Below are positions 13,091 through 26,100 of a DNA stretch of 64,000 bases, piece by piece (positions within the stretch are counted from its first letter, which is position 1; every line of letters starts with the position of its first letter). The stretch covers positions 338,021-402,020 of the forward strand of contig VXBA01005704.1 in NCBI GenBank assembly GCA_013399895.1. Reading direction: 5' to 3'. The stretch is from Serilophus lunatus (lineage: Eukaryota > Chordata > Aves > Passeriformes > Eurylaimidae). The notes under the pieces are model-generated. The model searched no databases. It saw only the letters and a program-made list of their open reading frames with translations, and was not told the DNA's origin. The position numbers were made by a program, and so were the translations under genes.

Positions 13091-15300
13091 TTTTCAGATG
13101 GGCATAGCAAGGGGTTTAAGGAATGGGCCTGGTAAAAGGAGATTGTGGTTAGCATGTGATTCATAAGGGTGAGAGAAGTAAAGTCTGCAAGAAAAGGTAA
13201 AAAAGATCAGTCTGAAGAGTCAACAGAGGAAAATCAGTGGGGTAGAAAGCACAACTAATTTGAAACAGCAAAACAGAGCAGAAGGATAAAATACATATAT
13301 TGGGAAGGTGAGTGGGAGGGTGAAGATAAGAGGAAGTAGCTAAAGCTTGATAAAAAGCTAATTGAAGGCAATAGGAATCTTTCATGTTTATTTCAGCAAA
13401 TTCTGGTGAGGGAACAGGTTGTAGAAGTGGCAGTTTGTTAAAAATAAGATACAGCCTGTCTAGACTTCAGATTTAATAAAGTTCAGCTATAACAAGAGCC
13501 TCTGGGACTTTGAACCTGCTTTCTTGGTTTGGTGGTTGATGACTGCTTTGGTGCCCCATCAGCCCTAGCATAAGTGGGATGTGCTTGGAAGAGAGAGTGA
13601 GTTGAATGATAGCTGTTTTAGAAAAATGTTCTAAATTGCAAAGGTGGTACTTTTAGTGGAATAATCTCCTACCTGGTTGTGGCTGAAGTAGATTACAGAT
13701 ACACTCCAATGAGTGAAAATACAACTATGTCTCTTCAGAACACAGAAAACTCTAAAAAAATGAAGACAGGACCAAAAGGATATTGAAAATTTTCATGTCC
13801 TCATAGGGAAAATAAAAGCCAAGCTTTGATTGAATGCTTAAATAATGCACATTTTTATACTAAGCCACTGACCTGTTGTGAAATTTACATGGTTCAGATA
13901 AGGTTAGCATGGGGTCTGAGCAGATTTATTGTATGAGAAAAACATCACATATTATTTGTATCATCTGTGAGCCCTAAATTCTGATAGGGCTACCCTTTAT
14001 CCTTACCTTCTGGGGGATTATTTGTTTTTATTTTTTAAGCATTTCCATCTCTCTTTTTTTGTGAATCACTGCTAATGTGTAAAACATGTGCCAGTGATTT
14101 AGTTCCACTGCTGTAGGCTTCTTCAATCCTAAATCTCCAAAGCATATTTAGATTCCCTAGTGAAATCTTCTTTTTAAGGGGCATTACTCCAGGTAGCAAA
14201 TGAATAATTTAATAAAATATCCAATACTAGTGTGTCTGTATTTGATCTTTTTAGAAATGCTGTGATAAATACTTACTTTTTTTAATTCATAGAATTTGCT
14301 AACCTCTGCATAATCTTTGATTTCCAAATTGTGATCATGTTCATCATTAAAAAAATTAAAAAGAAAGATTTTTCAAAATTGTAAATTTTCAAATGCCAAT
14401 GTGCTCTAGTATTCCTAGGAGTTTGGGGACTGTGTCTGAACAACTGGCGAGTCAGATCCCTTGTAAATTAGAGACAAGTGAAGAATGAATTCCAAAGGCT
14501 AGGAACAAGTCAAATACTTGCCAATATTCTCTTGACATCCTTTCCGTCAAGACTATGGTTATATAATTTCTACAGAACCATTATTGCAATCCTGTAAGTA
14601 CAGACATCCGTATTATCTCCAGTGTAAAATACTTTCTTCCAAAACAGAACTATATTAGTTGTAATAGGGTATTAACATATCTATCTTCTGATAGCAAGTA
14701 AAAGGTAAGCAGGAAAGGATTCACAGATGACAGATTGATAACTAAGGCAGTATCGTCAACCGAGGATTATGCATAGGATTATGTGGCAGTAGGGAATGAG
14801 GTAGATTTCTTGGCCATTTCTCAGTTTCTCATATCTGGGGCTATATGAAAGCATTACAGCCTTTGAATGCAAAATGGGGAATTGCTTTAGTGATAGCCGA
14901 AACTTCATTGTATTTTATTTGTTTTGTTTTGAGGAAGTGATGGAATACTGGGATTAAATAACTCTTTCCCATTCTTACTAGAGTATTTTTTTTGTGTCAA
15001 GTTTTCTTATCTTCTTTTCAAACTTCTAGAAGAAAACATGAAAAATAGCTTTTATTGCCATTCTGTGATGTTTGTAAGGATAGTGAAGGAACAGCTCATA
15101 AAAAGTTATTTCTCATATTCTAACATACGGATTTTTTCATTACCATAGCAGGTGGTCATTTTCATATAAATGAAATTTCTAACTAGCAACCCACCTTTTG
15201 ACTTGGATTCAATTACAGTAAATGCTTCCAAAAGCCAAATGTATGGGGAAAGCCTTCCTTTTCACTCTTTCTAACCAAATAAAATGAATTCTTTAAATTT
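13091..15300. other. Unique intronic sequence
   Basis: No gene or recognised repeat. A purine-rich stretch (about 13160-13340) produces an open frame on the minus strand without family resemblance. Confidence 0.55.
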
Positions 15301-15308
15301 TGTATGAA

Positions 15309-15376
15309 TATACATAAGTATATGCATATATATACATATATATATATATATATGTATATATGTGTGTATGCATGCC
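15309..15376. repeat. (TA)n/(CA)n microsatellite with a 34-bp perfect palindrome
   Basis: An alternating TA/CA tract. Bases 15328-15361 form a perfect palindrome, with C15335 pairing with G15354. Such tracts can extrude cruciforms and are usually length-polymorphic. Confidence 0.9.
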
Positions 15377-17368
15377 ATAGTCTAAATACAATATAAACTA
15401 AAAAATCCCTAAGCTGCTTTGTATTTTTTTCAGGTCCATTTTTCTCCCTCTTAATTGATACTAAAGCTAGACATAAAACAATCTAAGCCAAAGTGAAATT
15501 TACTTTTTCTGTTTATATGTTTGTAAAATAGATTCAGGTTCATATTGACTTGTGTTATGCTTTTCCCCTTTCCTCACTTCATATTCTCATAAAATTCACC
15601 AGCCCCCCTCTTTTCGAGCAATCATTACTTCAACATATGGCACCTCGTAACTTGCCATAGTTGGATTCATTATACCTAATTTTAAATCTATAGAAGTCAG
15701 ACCATCATATAAATACATCAAAAAACAGGTACGATTTTATAGGTTTTCCTCTGTAGGTATCTTTTACTTCCTTGTCTGCTCTTAGCTCAGACTTAGTATC
15801 TAAAGTCAAGTGAGACAAATTTCACTCTTGAAGTCCTTAGTGCTTTAAGAGGTCTGGCTAAAATCCTAATCTAGCTAAGGACTATTGAAGCTATGTGGAG
15901 TCAAGAGGCAACACACAGTACTAATGACTAATGAAATCACTATCATGTGTATGAAATATATGGCGAAAGTTCATAGTATTTTATGGGATCCATAAAAGTT
16001 TAAATAAATTATTTCCAAGTAAAACAAAATTCATTCTGGAAAAGCATTATAAGGTGCACGAGCAACATTTTAAGTAACAATTCTTGAGCACAGCCTAGAG
16101 GACAAGAAATGCAACTTATCTTAAAAGTACAGCTTTTAAACTGCATGCCACTACAACCAACGATGAAAATAAATACTGCTTGTGGTGGGATTCCATAGCT
16201 GAAGGGCAGTCAAAGAAATTAGTCCCTCCAGATTAACTTCCAAGTACATTATTTGTGTTGGCAAGTGGAAGCTGTGTCTTGGTGCAGTGTTGTAGCTGCT
16301 ATCTTCAACACATCAGGTTCTGGTGTAGAGAAACAGATAAAATAACATGAAGAGTTTGCACAAAATTGGTCCATTTAACTGGGGGTCCCAACAATTCTTG
16401 AAATCTGTCTTTGAGTCCATCTGGCAGACAAAGGTGATAATTTAAATCCTTGACATTTCAGATCCTTTTATTCACAATCGATGCAGTCTTTCTCTTATGA
16501 ATGTCTGTTCTCTTGGCAAAGGATTCTAAAGAAGTCTGTATCTATTGTACTTTAGCAGAGGTGATTCCAATGGTGACCAATATATGTAGTAATTATATTT
16601 CCATTTCCCTTTCAAAAGCATTGTGATTTAAATTACTGTGCTAAAAACTACTGAATTCTATCCTAAGCATACTTGCAAGGGTACGAATGTTGGCATGCAT
16701 AAAAAAAGGGTTCATGATGACTTAGCGATTACTTTGAAATGCAGTTGGGTTTGTTGGTTTTTTAATTACTGTTACTAAACTCAATTGCTGATGGAAAATA
16801 TGTATGCATTAATTAGTACAAGGATCAATAAGCATATTAAATCAGACACATTTTTTGCATATAAATTATGATATTATGGAAGAAAGGTTGTTGAACTGGA
16901 CATGAAAGTTCTAATAGTGATTTGTAAAACAATTTTATAATTAAAAGATATGGATGTTGATGATAAAAGAAAGTCTCAGAAGGAGACATCTGGCTTTAAA
17001 GAACTAAAGTAGTTTGCTCTTTCCTCACTCTGTACCATCCTCATCCTTTTTTTGCAGATACTCTCTTTGTACTATTGCAAGCACAATAGATTGCGTCTGA
17101 GTCCTCCACACTGCCTCTAACTAAAGAGTCTCTTGTTCCATGTTAGCTATTTTTTTTATGTACAGATTTCTCTCCAGAGGCACGAGTGAGCTTGTGTCAG
17201 TGTCTGTGGTAAGGAGGGTCAATAATATTCTATTTTGGAGTTTGTTTTTACAAACAGAGCATGTATCTTTATTGTGCTTTACCATAAACTTATACTTTGA
17301 ACTACAGAGCTAAGGAATATTCTTGTTGTTCTCCCATAAAGATTTACTGAAAACAAATCCATAGGCAG
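15377..17368. other. Unique AT-rich intronic sequence
   Basis: I see no gene and no recognised repeat here. Confidence 0.55.
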
Positions 17369-17462
17369 CTTTTAATATAACATATTTTTAATATAGCATT
17401 TTAATATAACATATTTTTATATTAAATATGTTACATTTTAATATAACATATTAATATAACAC
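17369..17462. repeat. AT-rich local repeat with hairpin
   Basis: The unit TTTAATATAACATAT or close variants occurs about four times. Bases 17408-17416 and 17424-17432 are perfect 9-base inverted arms around a 7-base loop. It looks like local slippage duplication rather than a known transposon. Confidence 0.75.
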
Positions 17463-20400
17463 TCCTTCACAGAATTCTTAACTAACATCTCTCAAACCTT
17501 CCTACAGCAGTGTAAAATAGCATTGATCACCACTAAAGAAAAGTATTAATGATTTATATGAAGTTCTTTATGAGTGAACATGGTTATATAAAACTAATGG
17601 TAAAGATGTATTATTTGTATTATTTAGATGTCTATACAATTTTCACTTCAAATCACATCTAGAGCATTTTACAAGTAGCATGTTACTGCTTACTCTATGG
17701 AAATCATGTCTGCATTAAGAATTGCTGATTTGTACTCTCTGTGCTTATCATGTGCTACCTAAAGATGACTTTTCTGAGTTCTTATAGGATACAGAAGTTA
17801 CCCAAGTGAAAGCCCTTCTTTGCAGTAATGTTGAGAACACAAAAGCATCTGTTCCTTTAAGGAGAGCTCTATGTGTGCAGCAGCTCTGAATGTTACATTG
17901 TTCACTTAAGTCCATGTTCTTTGAAAATCAAGTTGAAAATTAAATTATTTTTAAGATACCAGTTTGCCCATTTTAATATACCAGTTTACCACTTTACAGG
18001 TTTAACATTCGAATTGCCATTGTGTTTCATAACAAAGTCTTGTTAGTAAACATTATGAAATGACAGTGATGAATGAGTTCAGCTGAGACATGAAACATTG
18101 TAGTCTAGAAATTCCATATCTGATGATTTTTACCTAAGAAAGGAGTTATAATAAAACAAATATTAATTCCCCAGAAAAGAAAGATTAAAGATAAGCTATA
18201 AACAAAATGTTTCTTTTAAATTATCACAATAATGAGCATTGATAATTGCCATAGGTTTCAGAAATTATAACATACGTGGTTATTTTTTATTTTCTTTTTG
18301 ATTTATCATGCCTATTTTCATTTCCTATTGCCTGTAGTTTTTCAAAGACTGTAAATAATTTAGACATGTCTTAGATTTAGAAAACGATGTTTTAAGAGTC
18401 TGTGACTTAAAGAGTTTCTGGAAAAGGTACTTTGTTATGCAGAAAATTTTTTCTTGTTTTTCATGTTAAATGATGATGCGGGCAATGGTAGACCACTGAC
18501 CTCAGTAAAACACAACAAAACAATAAATAGAGGCATGGAAGTAGTGGTAGACCAAATGGAATTGCCAAACATAGAGCATGCCAGACTAAAACGTCCGTGT
18601 TCCTTGATAAGAAAGAAAGCTCATCAAATCTTCTCTATATGGACTTTCTAGCATTTGATATGGAAACACATGTAAAAATAGGTCCTAGTCTTGTTGCAAA
18701 TGTGTGCAAAAGCTGTAAGGTGATTAAAAAACTGTCAGAAGGATACACATCATGATGATCTGTTTTTAAAGTTACTGGGTAGGAAAGAGGTTATCATATT
18801 CTTAAAGAAACATTGCTAGTGAATCAATATTATTCATTTAACAACTGGCCTCCAAAAGTCAGAAAACTTAGAAAATTTGCTTCTCGTACATATTGAAGGG
18901 TTATGGCACCTTATAGAAGGAATGATACATCTGGAGATTGAGGAAGGATGATTGGAAATCAATAAATTGTATAAGTACAAAATGAAAGGTAACCAGTGAT
19001 AAAAAATTTCTGCTGTATCTGGGTTCTCGTCCCTTGAAAACAACAGAGAAGGAAAAAAAATCAGCTTGTGGGTGATTAGAGATCCCATCATGGAAAATTG
19101 AAAGATTTCTAGGAGTTACTGGACAAGATATTCAAGAAATATGTTAATTTAGAAAGACATGGGTGAAATTCCACTTGAAATGCTATATAAAGTTCTTGCC
19201 ATCACTCTTTCAGGGAGATAGATCCATATTAGAGCAGACAAAGCGAAGCATTAGCGAAATGAGTGGGGAAGAGGGAAAATCATTGCACAAGCAAAATCGG
19301 TTAATGATCAGATGTGTGTCACAGTTGTCCCAATAGCCAAGATTTGGTCGGGGACCCTAGAGGTCAGCATAGGCTGGAAAATTGGTTGAAATAGATCTCA
19401 AATGGAACGCATAACTTTCATGTAGTTTTTAAATCCTTGTGCTGTGTTTTCTGTGTTCCTTATATTCCATATAAGAAATTATATGATGCCAGCTTTGACG
19501 ATTTCTTAATCTTTGGTTTATGCTAATTTTTTATAAACCCTACATTGAACTTTATCATTAAACAGTCATTCCATGGTCTGATAATTTGGTAGTTCGCAAC
19601 AAAGAACCGGTATCTTCACAGTGTCATGTGCCAAGATGCTTAGGAAGTACTGACCCATCAAGTTCATATGATTTTTCTGTGACAGAACTGAATCTGAAAT
19701 GCAAGACTGGTATTTTCACTGCTGGATGATTTGTCTCCTGATTTGATTTATGCAACTTCACTAGTGAAAAATAGCAGTGGAAAATCCCTGTTGGTCCAGT
19801 CACATCCTTTCTAAGTGCTTTATTGCCTAACAGTCTTATTTCAGTATTTTTGTAAGGGGCTGGCCAGTATAGCACTTAGCTAAGTGATAAAAGAGAAAAG
19901 TTGCATTACGACATGTTGGGAAAATACTGTCTACTTAATAATTACATTTCAGAATAATATTGGACTAGGGTTACAACTGGGGTCATATTTTGAAGATGTA
20001 GTCCAGTAATTTATTTATTTCAGTATTTACGTTGAGCTGAGCCTCCTACATATTATTTGCTGTTCAAGATTGCTCCAGGACTACAGACTCTGTATGAATC
20101 ACATTACAAAGCTCTGGAAATGTCAGATATGAGTCAATATTTGTGGTGACTATCTGTACAACTCATGCCAAGTCTTCCAGAATGGCTAATACTTCTGAAA
20201 AGATTGAAATTCAGCTGGTATAAAAAGGTTTTATCAGACTGAACCACTTAGGGCTGGCCTTGCTGCGGAGATGCAGCTGGACGAGTGACAAGGAAACCTA
20301 GAAAAATAAATCATTTCACACAAATAACTAACCTTACTCTCTATAGGAAAGGGTCTATGCTTTCTGAAATGCTTAAGTGTGTTAAGATAGTTCTACTTGT

Positions 20401-23136
20401 TCATATATAATAGCCTAGTAATGTTAATGTGCACATCGTGTGAAATAGGATATTCAGGTAGAGCACTAAATTTTCAGCAGATGTTTAACTCATTGCAATT
20501 CCTAAATTTGGAAATGACTGCCAGTTAAAAAAATAAACTAGTCTTTTATAATGACTGGCATTTCATATTTGAAGAGTTGCTGAAGTTTTTTCTGTTCTGA
20601 AAGGATTCAGGATACTTGTGTTATCTGATTATTCTTGGCCTAATGATTGTCATCACATTGTTCAGGGAATTAAATATATATGGATGATTACCTGTGTTTA
20701 TCTAGACAGGCATTTGTATCTGAGATGGCTTGATATTTTCATGCTTGTCTTGAAATTTCATTCCTTCCAATTTTCCTTGTGTTTTCCAAATACAAGTTTC
20801 AACCCTGAAAAATTCTTCTAGTCAGTCACTGTTGTAAATATATGTAAATTCTTCTTTTCCCTTCAGAACTGGGTCTCATATTTTGTTCTCTCTATCTTGT
20901 GAGTTCCAAGGCAAAATTACTTCATTGAACTTCCAGTGTCATTTTCCAAACTTACAAACAGCAGCTCTTATGCCAAGTCAGTGTTTTGGGACTGAAAATG
21001 TCATTTTTGTTGTTGACAAAAATATGATGTTCAGAACTTGAAGCCAAAGTTCTTTTTTGGGGAGAATAAATAATTGTCCTGACATATTTTGCCATTTTTA
21101 CATGTGACATAAATTTTGTGAGAACAGAGTAAGATGTTTTTTGTTCTATTTTCTTGGTTTATTTCAGCAATAGTTTTCTAGTCTTTAACTGAGAATTCCT
21201 AATGGAAAATAAGTTTTATATGTTATGAACTCTCTAGTCTGATGCCCTATATGGACTGGTAGCAGGGCTTACGCTTCCAGTGTTGGCTTTTAGTGGCTGG
21301 AAGCAAAATGTTTCACCCTTGGTGAAATGATGTCCTCTGTTTCTGTATGTATAAGAACTTTTTATATTCATTTTTCATGATTTCAGGTTACTGTCTGGAG
21401 CACTGACTGTGGAAAAAAGCAGCATCACACCCTTGAGTCCTAGTTGACCTTATATTAACGTCTCTTTTAAACATGTTTACCTCTCAAGTTGTGAAGATGC
21501 TGTGCTACAGTGCTAGTCATAGAAAGCTGAAATATCAGAGATGCTGATATGTGAAGTAGAGGAAATATGCTTGCGAGGAAAATGTGTCAGGCACCATTTT
21601 AAGATTTGTCTGTTTGATGGTGCTGCTGATTTTGCTTACTTGTTTTTATGTTCTGAATTTATCTTCAGTATAAAGTTTTGCTTTATACTGGCATTTAGAG
21701 AGCTACAGATGGCAGTGTATTTGCAATATTTTGGGAAATTCGGGAATAAGCTTTTCCATAGTACTGTGTACAAGACTGATAAAGTCCTTTTTCTATGCTT
21801 CAGTTGCCCACATACAAACCTGCTTCCAGCCATGCTGTTCTTCCACTCCCCTTACAGCAAGAGAATACTTTGAATACTTAGGTAAGGGAACTCCAAGCAT
21901 TTATCTTTAGAAGGCTGGGAGAGGATAATCCTGCTATTCTAGAGTTTTAAGAAAAGGGAACATTTTTTACTTGTTTATAACTTATTCATTGCACTTAGGT
22001 GCCGTGCCATTTTGAGAAAAACTCAAGCTTGGTTTGCCTTGGCATTTGAGTGGATGTATCACAGTATGAAATAACAAGAGCAAATTTAGGTGAGACTCTG
22101 ATTGTGCATAGCTGGGCTAAAGCTACTGATGCTGTCACTTGTTGATTTACTGGGACATTGAACCAGTTGACTATATAAGAATTCACCTGCCATATATATC
22201 AGTAATCAGAGCTGACAAGGAAGATATAAGTATTGAGTTGTACTTCTACGAGAAAACTATTTTTGCCATAAAATGGAAACCATATAATACTCAAATTCAC
22301 TATGAATTAAAAATATACATTCCATAGAAAAATCATTACATTTGTTGTTGAAAGTTTGCTCTAGTTCTGATATACTACCAAAATAAACATCTGAAGTTTC
22401 AAGAGGAAACACTAACTGCAAATGAGAAATACTTATTCTAATTTGCCTTTTGCCTTTAAAATACAAGTGAGAAAAAACATGAAATCCATGTTAGAAAACC
22501 AAATATCAAATAGAAATGTGCTTGAAAAATACTGTTTTCAGAATGTCCCACAACACAGTGAAAGCCAGTTATGTCATCCATCCATTTTCCCTTCCTCATG
22601 CCCTCCAAAAATCCAGTTCTGCCTTCAGTTCTGCAACTAGCATATGCAGATTGAAAAAAGCTGAGGGGAATGCATGCATTGCTTTGAGAGGGCTGAGGGA
22701 GCAACAGAGATTTCCAGACTGCAAAGTGGCCGCAGCCAGAGCAGAGTGGCCAGGGCATCACACAGGGGTGTGGGAAACCCAGTGACAAATCTTTCAGCTT
22801 CTCATCCATTCTCACTGCATGTTCTAATAAGCGGTTGTGGAAGTGGGGAGTGGAAACATTACAAACTTTGCAAAACAGACTTTGAAGTTTGTCAAATACA
22901 AGTTGGTATGGAAAGGAAAAAAATCACCTTGAATTATTTTTGCATGAGGGGAGAGTTGCTTCCTGCTCAACATTAGACAATTTCAGATTTTGGGTCTCAG
23001 ACATGTACAATCACACTTTCATGGAGTTTAACTGCAGGGTTTGTGTTGGAATCACTTCAGAGGAATATTTGAACATCCCTATTGGATATTTGAATAATAC
23101 AGGATTAAATTTTTTTCTATAGTATATACACGTCGT
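17463..23136. other. Unique AT-rich intronic sequence
   Basis: No recognised gene or transposon. Open frames such as 21541-21873 (+), 22456-22815 (-) and 22674-22976 (+) overlap one another and match no family I know. The stretch 22560-22860 is somewhat richer in G+C than its surroundings, without a recognisable identity. Confidence 0.55.
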
Positions 23137-23166
23137 ATTCATAGAAATTCATAGAAATTCATAGAA
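23137..23166. repeat. Three tandem copies of ATTCATAGAA
   Basis: Three identical 10-base units in direct tandem, followed by a partial fourth (ATAG). A small microsatellite. It resembles a CR1-type tail, but no CR1 body is seen beside it. Confidence 0.85.
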
Positions 23167-23170
23167 ATAG

Positions 23171-26100
23171 CTGAAATACATCCTTTTTAAGAACTGCTAG
23201 GTGTAAAAATCTGCAAAATATAAATCATGCTGATGAATTTACATCTAGCTCTGATATCTGATGTATCCCTCTCTTTACTAGTAGAAGAAGCAAGGAGGAG
23301 TCTGGTAGAGTAGAAGGGTTGAAAGAGCATTAAAGCTGTGTCAGCTGTCTTTGCCCTCACGGCTTTGAACAGTTTTGCTATCCTCAGAGCCAACACCCTG
23401 TAATCCTGAGCAATACCTACAGCAGAAGGATTTTCTGTCTGAACACAAACATTTGTGCTATCCTACCTACTTCTTACACTGTTTTCTGAAGATGTGTACC
23501 TGCTGTTGAATCTGATCCTTATTGCCTAATTATATTGTCCAGTGAAACAACTGAAATATGGCAAGAGTAATTAACAAAAGAAAACTATTTTTTTTTATTT
23601 TTTTTTTTTCCTCAGCCTGCTGGGAACATATACACAGCCACAGGCTGTAGCTGACCCACTTCTTGATAAATCACACAGCATAACTAACACTGAGGCAGCT
23701 AATGCCATCTACTGACTAAAATAACTCTACCACCAGGATAGTCAGCCTCAAAAGAAGCTTGCAGGGCTGGTAGCATTTCAAATAATGAGAACATTGTGTA
23801 TACCTCTTTGATTAAATATAAGCTGATCTTGAGAAGTTAAACCAGGTTCTTCAGAAATCAGAGTTGATTTGTCTTAAGCTGCAGCCAGAAAGCTAAAACA
23901 AATCTGTTGTTAGAAAAGCCTTTCAGTAACCTGACTTTCAAAATTGCCGTGTACCTTCTCTCCCATTGTCTTCAGGGAGATTTATATCTTCTCAGAATCT
24001 CTGAGAATCCATGCTGATACTGGTTTGCTAAAGATACTTTATATGCAGGATATAATTTAAAAACAGGAAAAATAATTTATCCTTTCTCATCCTCATTCGT
24101 TGTTTCAATGAGTTATATCAAGCAAGTTACAAAGCTGATTGTTTTGATCTCAGAGGTGAGACTGGGCTTTTTGGTTTTGATACCTCAATATGAAGACATA
24201 ATTAGTGTTAGGTATATCTCTGCTTTATGATATCTGCAAATAACCACTTAATTTAAAATATCTTTCCCTGTGTCTATATTATATATTACTTTGATGCAAT
24301 AAGCAGAGAAATTTGCATTTGAAATAAGTGCCATGTTTTCTGCTGAAGATCATTCACTGAACAAGGTGGATTACATATAAGGTATCAGCATTCTCCACAT
24401 TAATAGCAGAGAACATTCTCTCTAATAATGAATAAGCTACCCCTACACGGTAAAGCAAGTCAGTGTGCTCAGCTGTTTCTGGACAAATTATAAATTGAAG
24501 CCTCATTGAAGCAGACAATGTACTTTGTTATATTTTTAAGTTGCATGGTGTCACTTTTACTGGTGTCACTTTTGTGTATGCTAAAACATTACCACTTTGG
24601 TGGGAAAATCCTGCTGATAGTGTGGAGCTTAATAGCTTCCAAGAAAGAGATAGTGCCTTTCACTCAACATGGATTAAAGCATTGGAACACTATTATTCGT
24701 TCTCTGTCCTTTTTTGTACATCAAATACCCAAAGTTCACTTCTGGAACAACAAGTTTGCATCAACTTTGTACATTCCCTCATATTCCAAAATGTTCTTAA
24801 ATCCTTTATTGAGTGCCTGTGGTATGCTGCTTCACTCTGTAACTTTAATGCAGAGGCATTTTACAATTTTATGGGGCTTTCCACAATTTATCCACTTTTT
24901 CAGATGAAAAGGGCCTTCAGTCATTTTGAGGAAACAAGGGAAAGGAATATCATGAAGGAAGTGTCATAATATAATAGGATATGGAGTATTATATGGAACC
25001 CAATATTTATAGTTGATGTTGTTCAGGTCATCTACAGCTACTATAACTCAAGGTTTAAGTTCAATTAGTGGAATTCATTCATAAGTTCCACTTCCACACA
25101 ATTTTACCTTTCAGTGCCAGATATATTTTCATTCTGCTATGTGAAATCTCTATGATGTTCGACCAAGTAGTCATCATTCCACTTGCCAAGCTATCTGCTT
25201 GACCAACGTCCTTCCTTGATCTAATTACTTACTCTTAAATTTATTCGAAAATCTATAATAAAAAATCCAAGTCTGGAGATTTAACATTATAAAAGATGTC
25301 TTCCAATACTTTTGTGTGATTCTTTACCTTAAGTGTATTATACAGTAGATATTTAAGGACTCATTCCTTTTATGTTTGATTAGACCTTTTCTTTTAGAGA
25401 TTCAGGATGCATTTATTTTGAGGTTTGATAAATTATCTATCTGCATATATTAATCATAATTATCTATGTTTTACCAAGATACTCTACTATACTGAAGTTT
25501 CCCTAAGCAGAAAGCATTTTTTGGTACAAATGTACAGCATTTTTATTGCTTTTATGTGATGTTAAAACATAATCTGTTGTTTGCTATGGTTAACATGAAG
25601 CTTTTGGTTTCTGGGACAGGTGGGATTTTTTCCACATTGGTTTAGCAGTTAAACACAATAGAATGGAAGCAGGGGGAGGATTTTATTTGTTTAGCTGGTT
25701 ATATTGTTGTTTCCTTTTTTTTTTAGAAAATAATTTGTGTTCTCTAGTCAAATTATTTGTATTCAGAACATTTTCTGGTATTCAGAGGACATACAGGAGA
25801 AAATACTTAAGGTCTCATGGCATCAATATATGTGATAGGCAATTCAATGTTGTTCACTTTATCTAGGAATTTTGAAACAGCTCTGTTACAAACTGTGCAG
25901 CATAGACAAACACAGATATTTTATTAGCTGTTATAAACTGGGATACTGGTTTCAGAAAAAATTGCTTTAGCCCTATGTGATAATGGCCAACTGTGAGGGA
26001 TAAATGAAGATTATGCAAAGAGAATTCATAAAGAAGTTGCATTTATAAATAGAACTTGAAAGCCCTTTTAAAACTGCTTCATAAAACTTGATGACTTTAA

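Noticed and set aside
22456..22976. Cluster of overlapping open frames (119, 89 and 100 codons)
   Set aside because: Three frames on two strands share the same bases, and none resembles a protein family. Taken as a slightly GC-richer region with fewer stops.
23585..23680. Possible hidden 5' UTR exon of SYT1 after a T-rich tract and CCTCAG
   Set aside because: The acceptor-like signal stands alone. No matching donor or conserved exon could be supported from the sequence.
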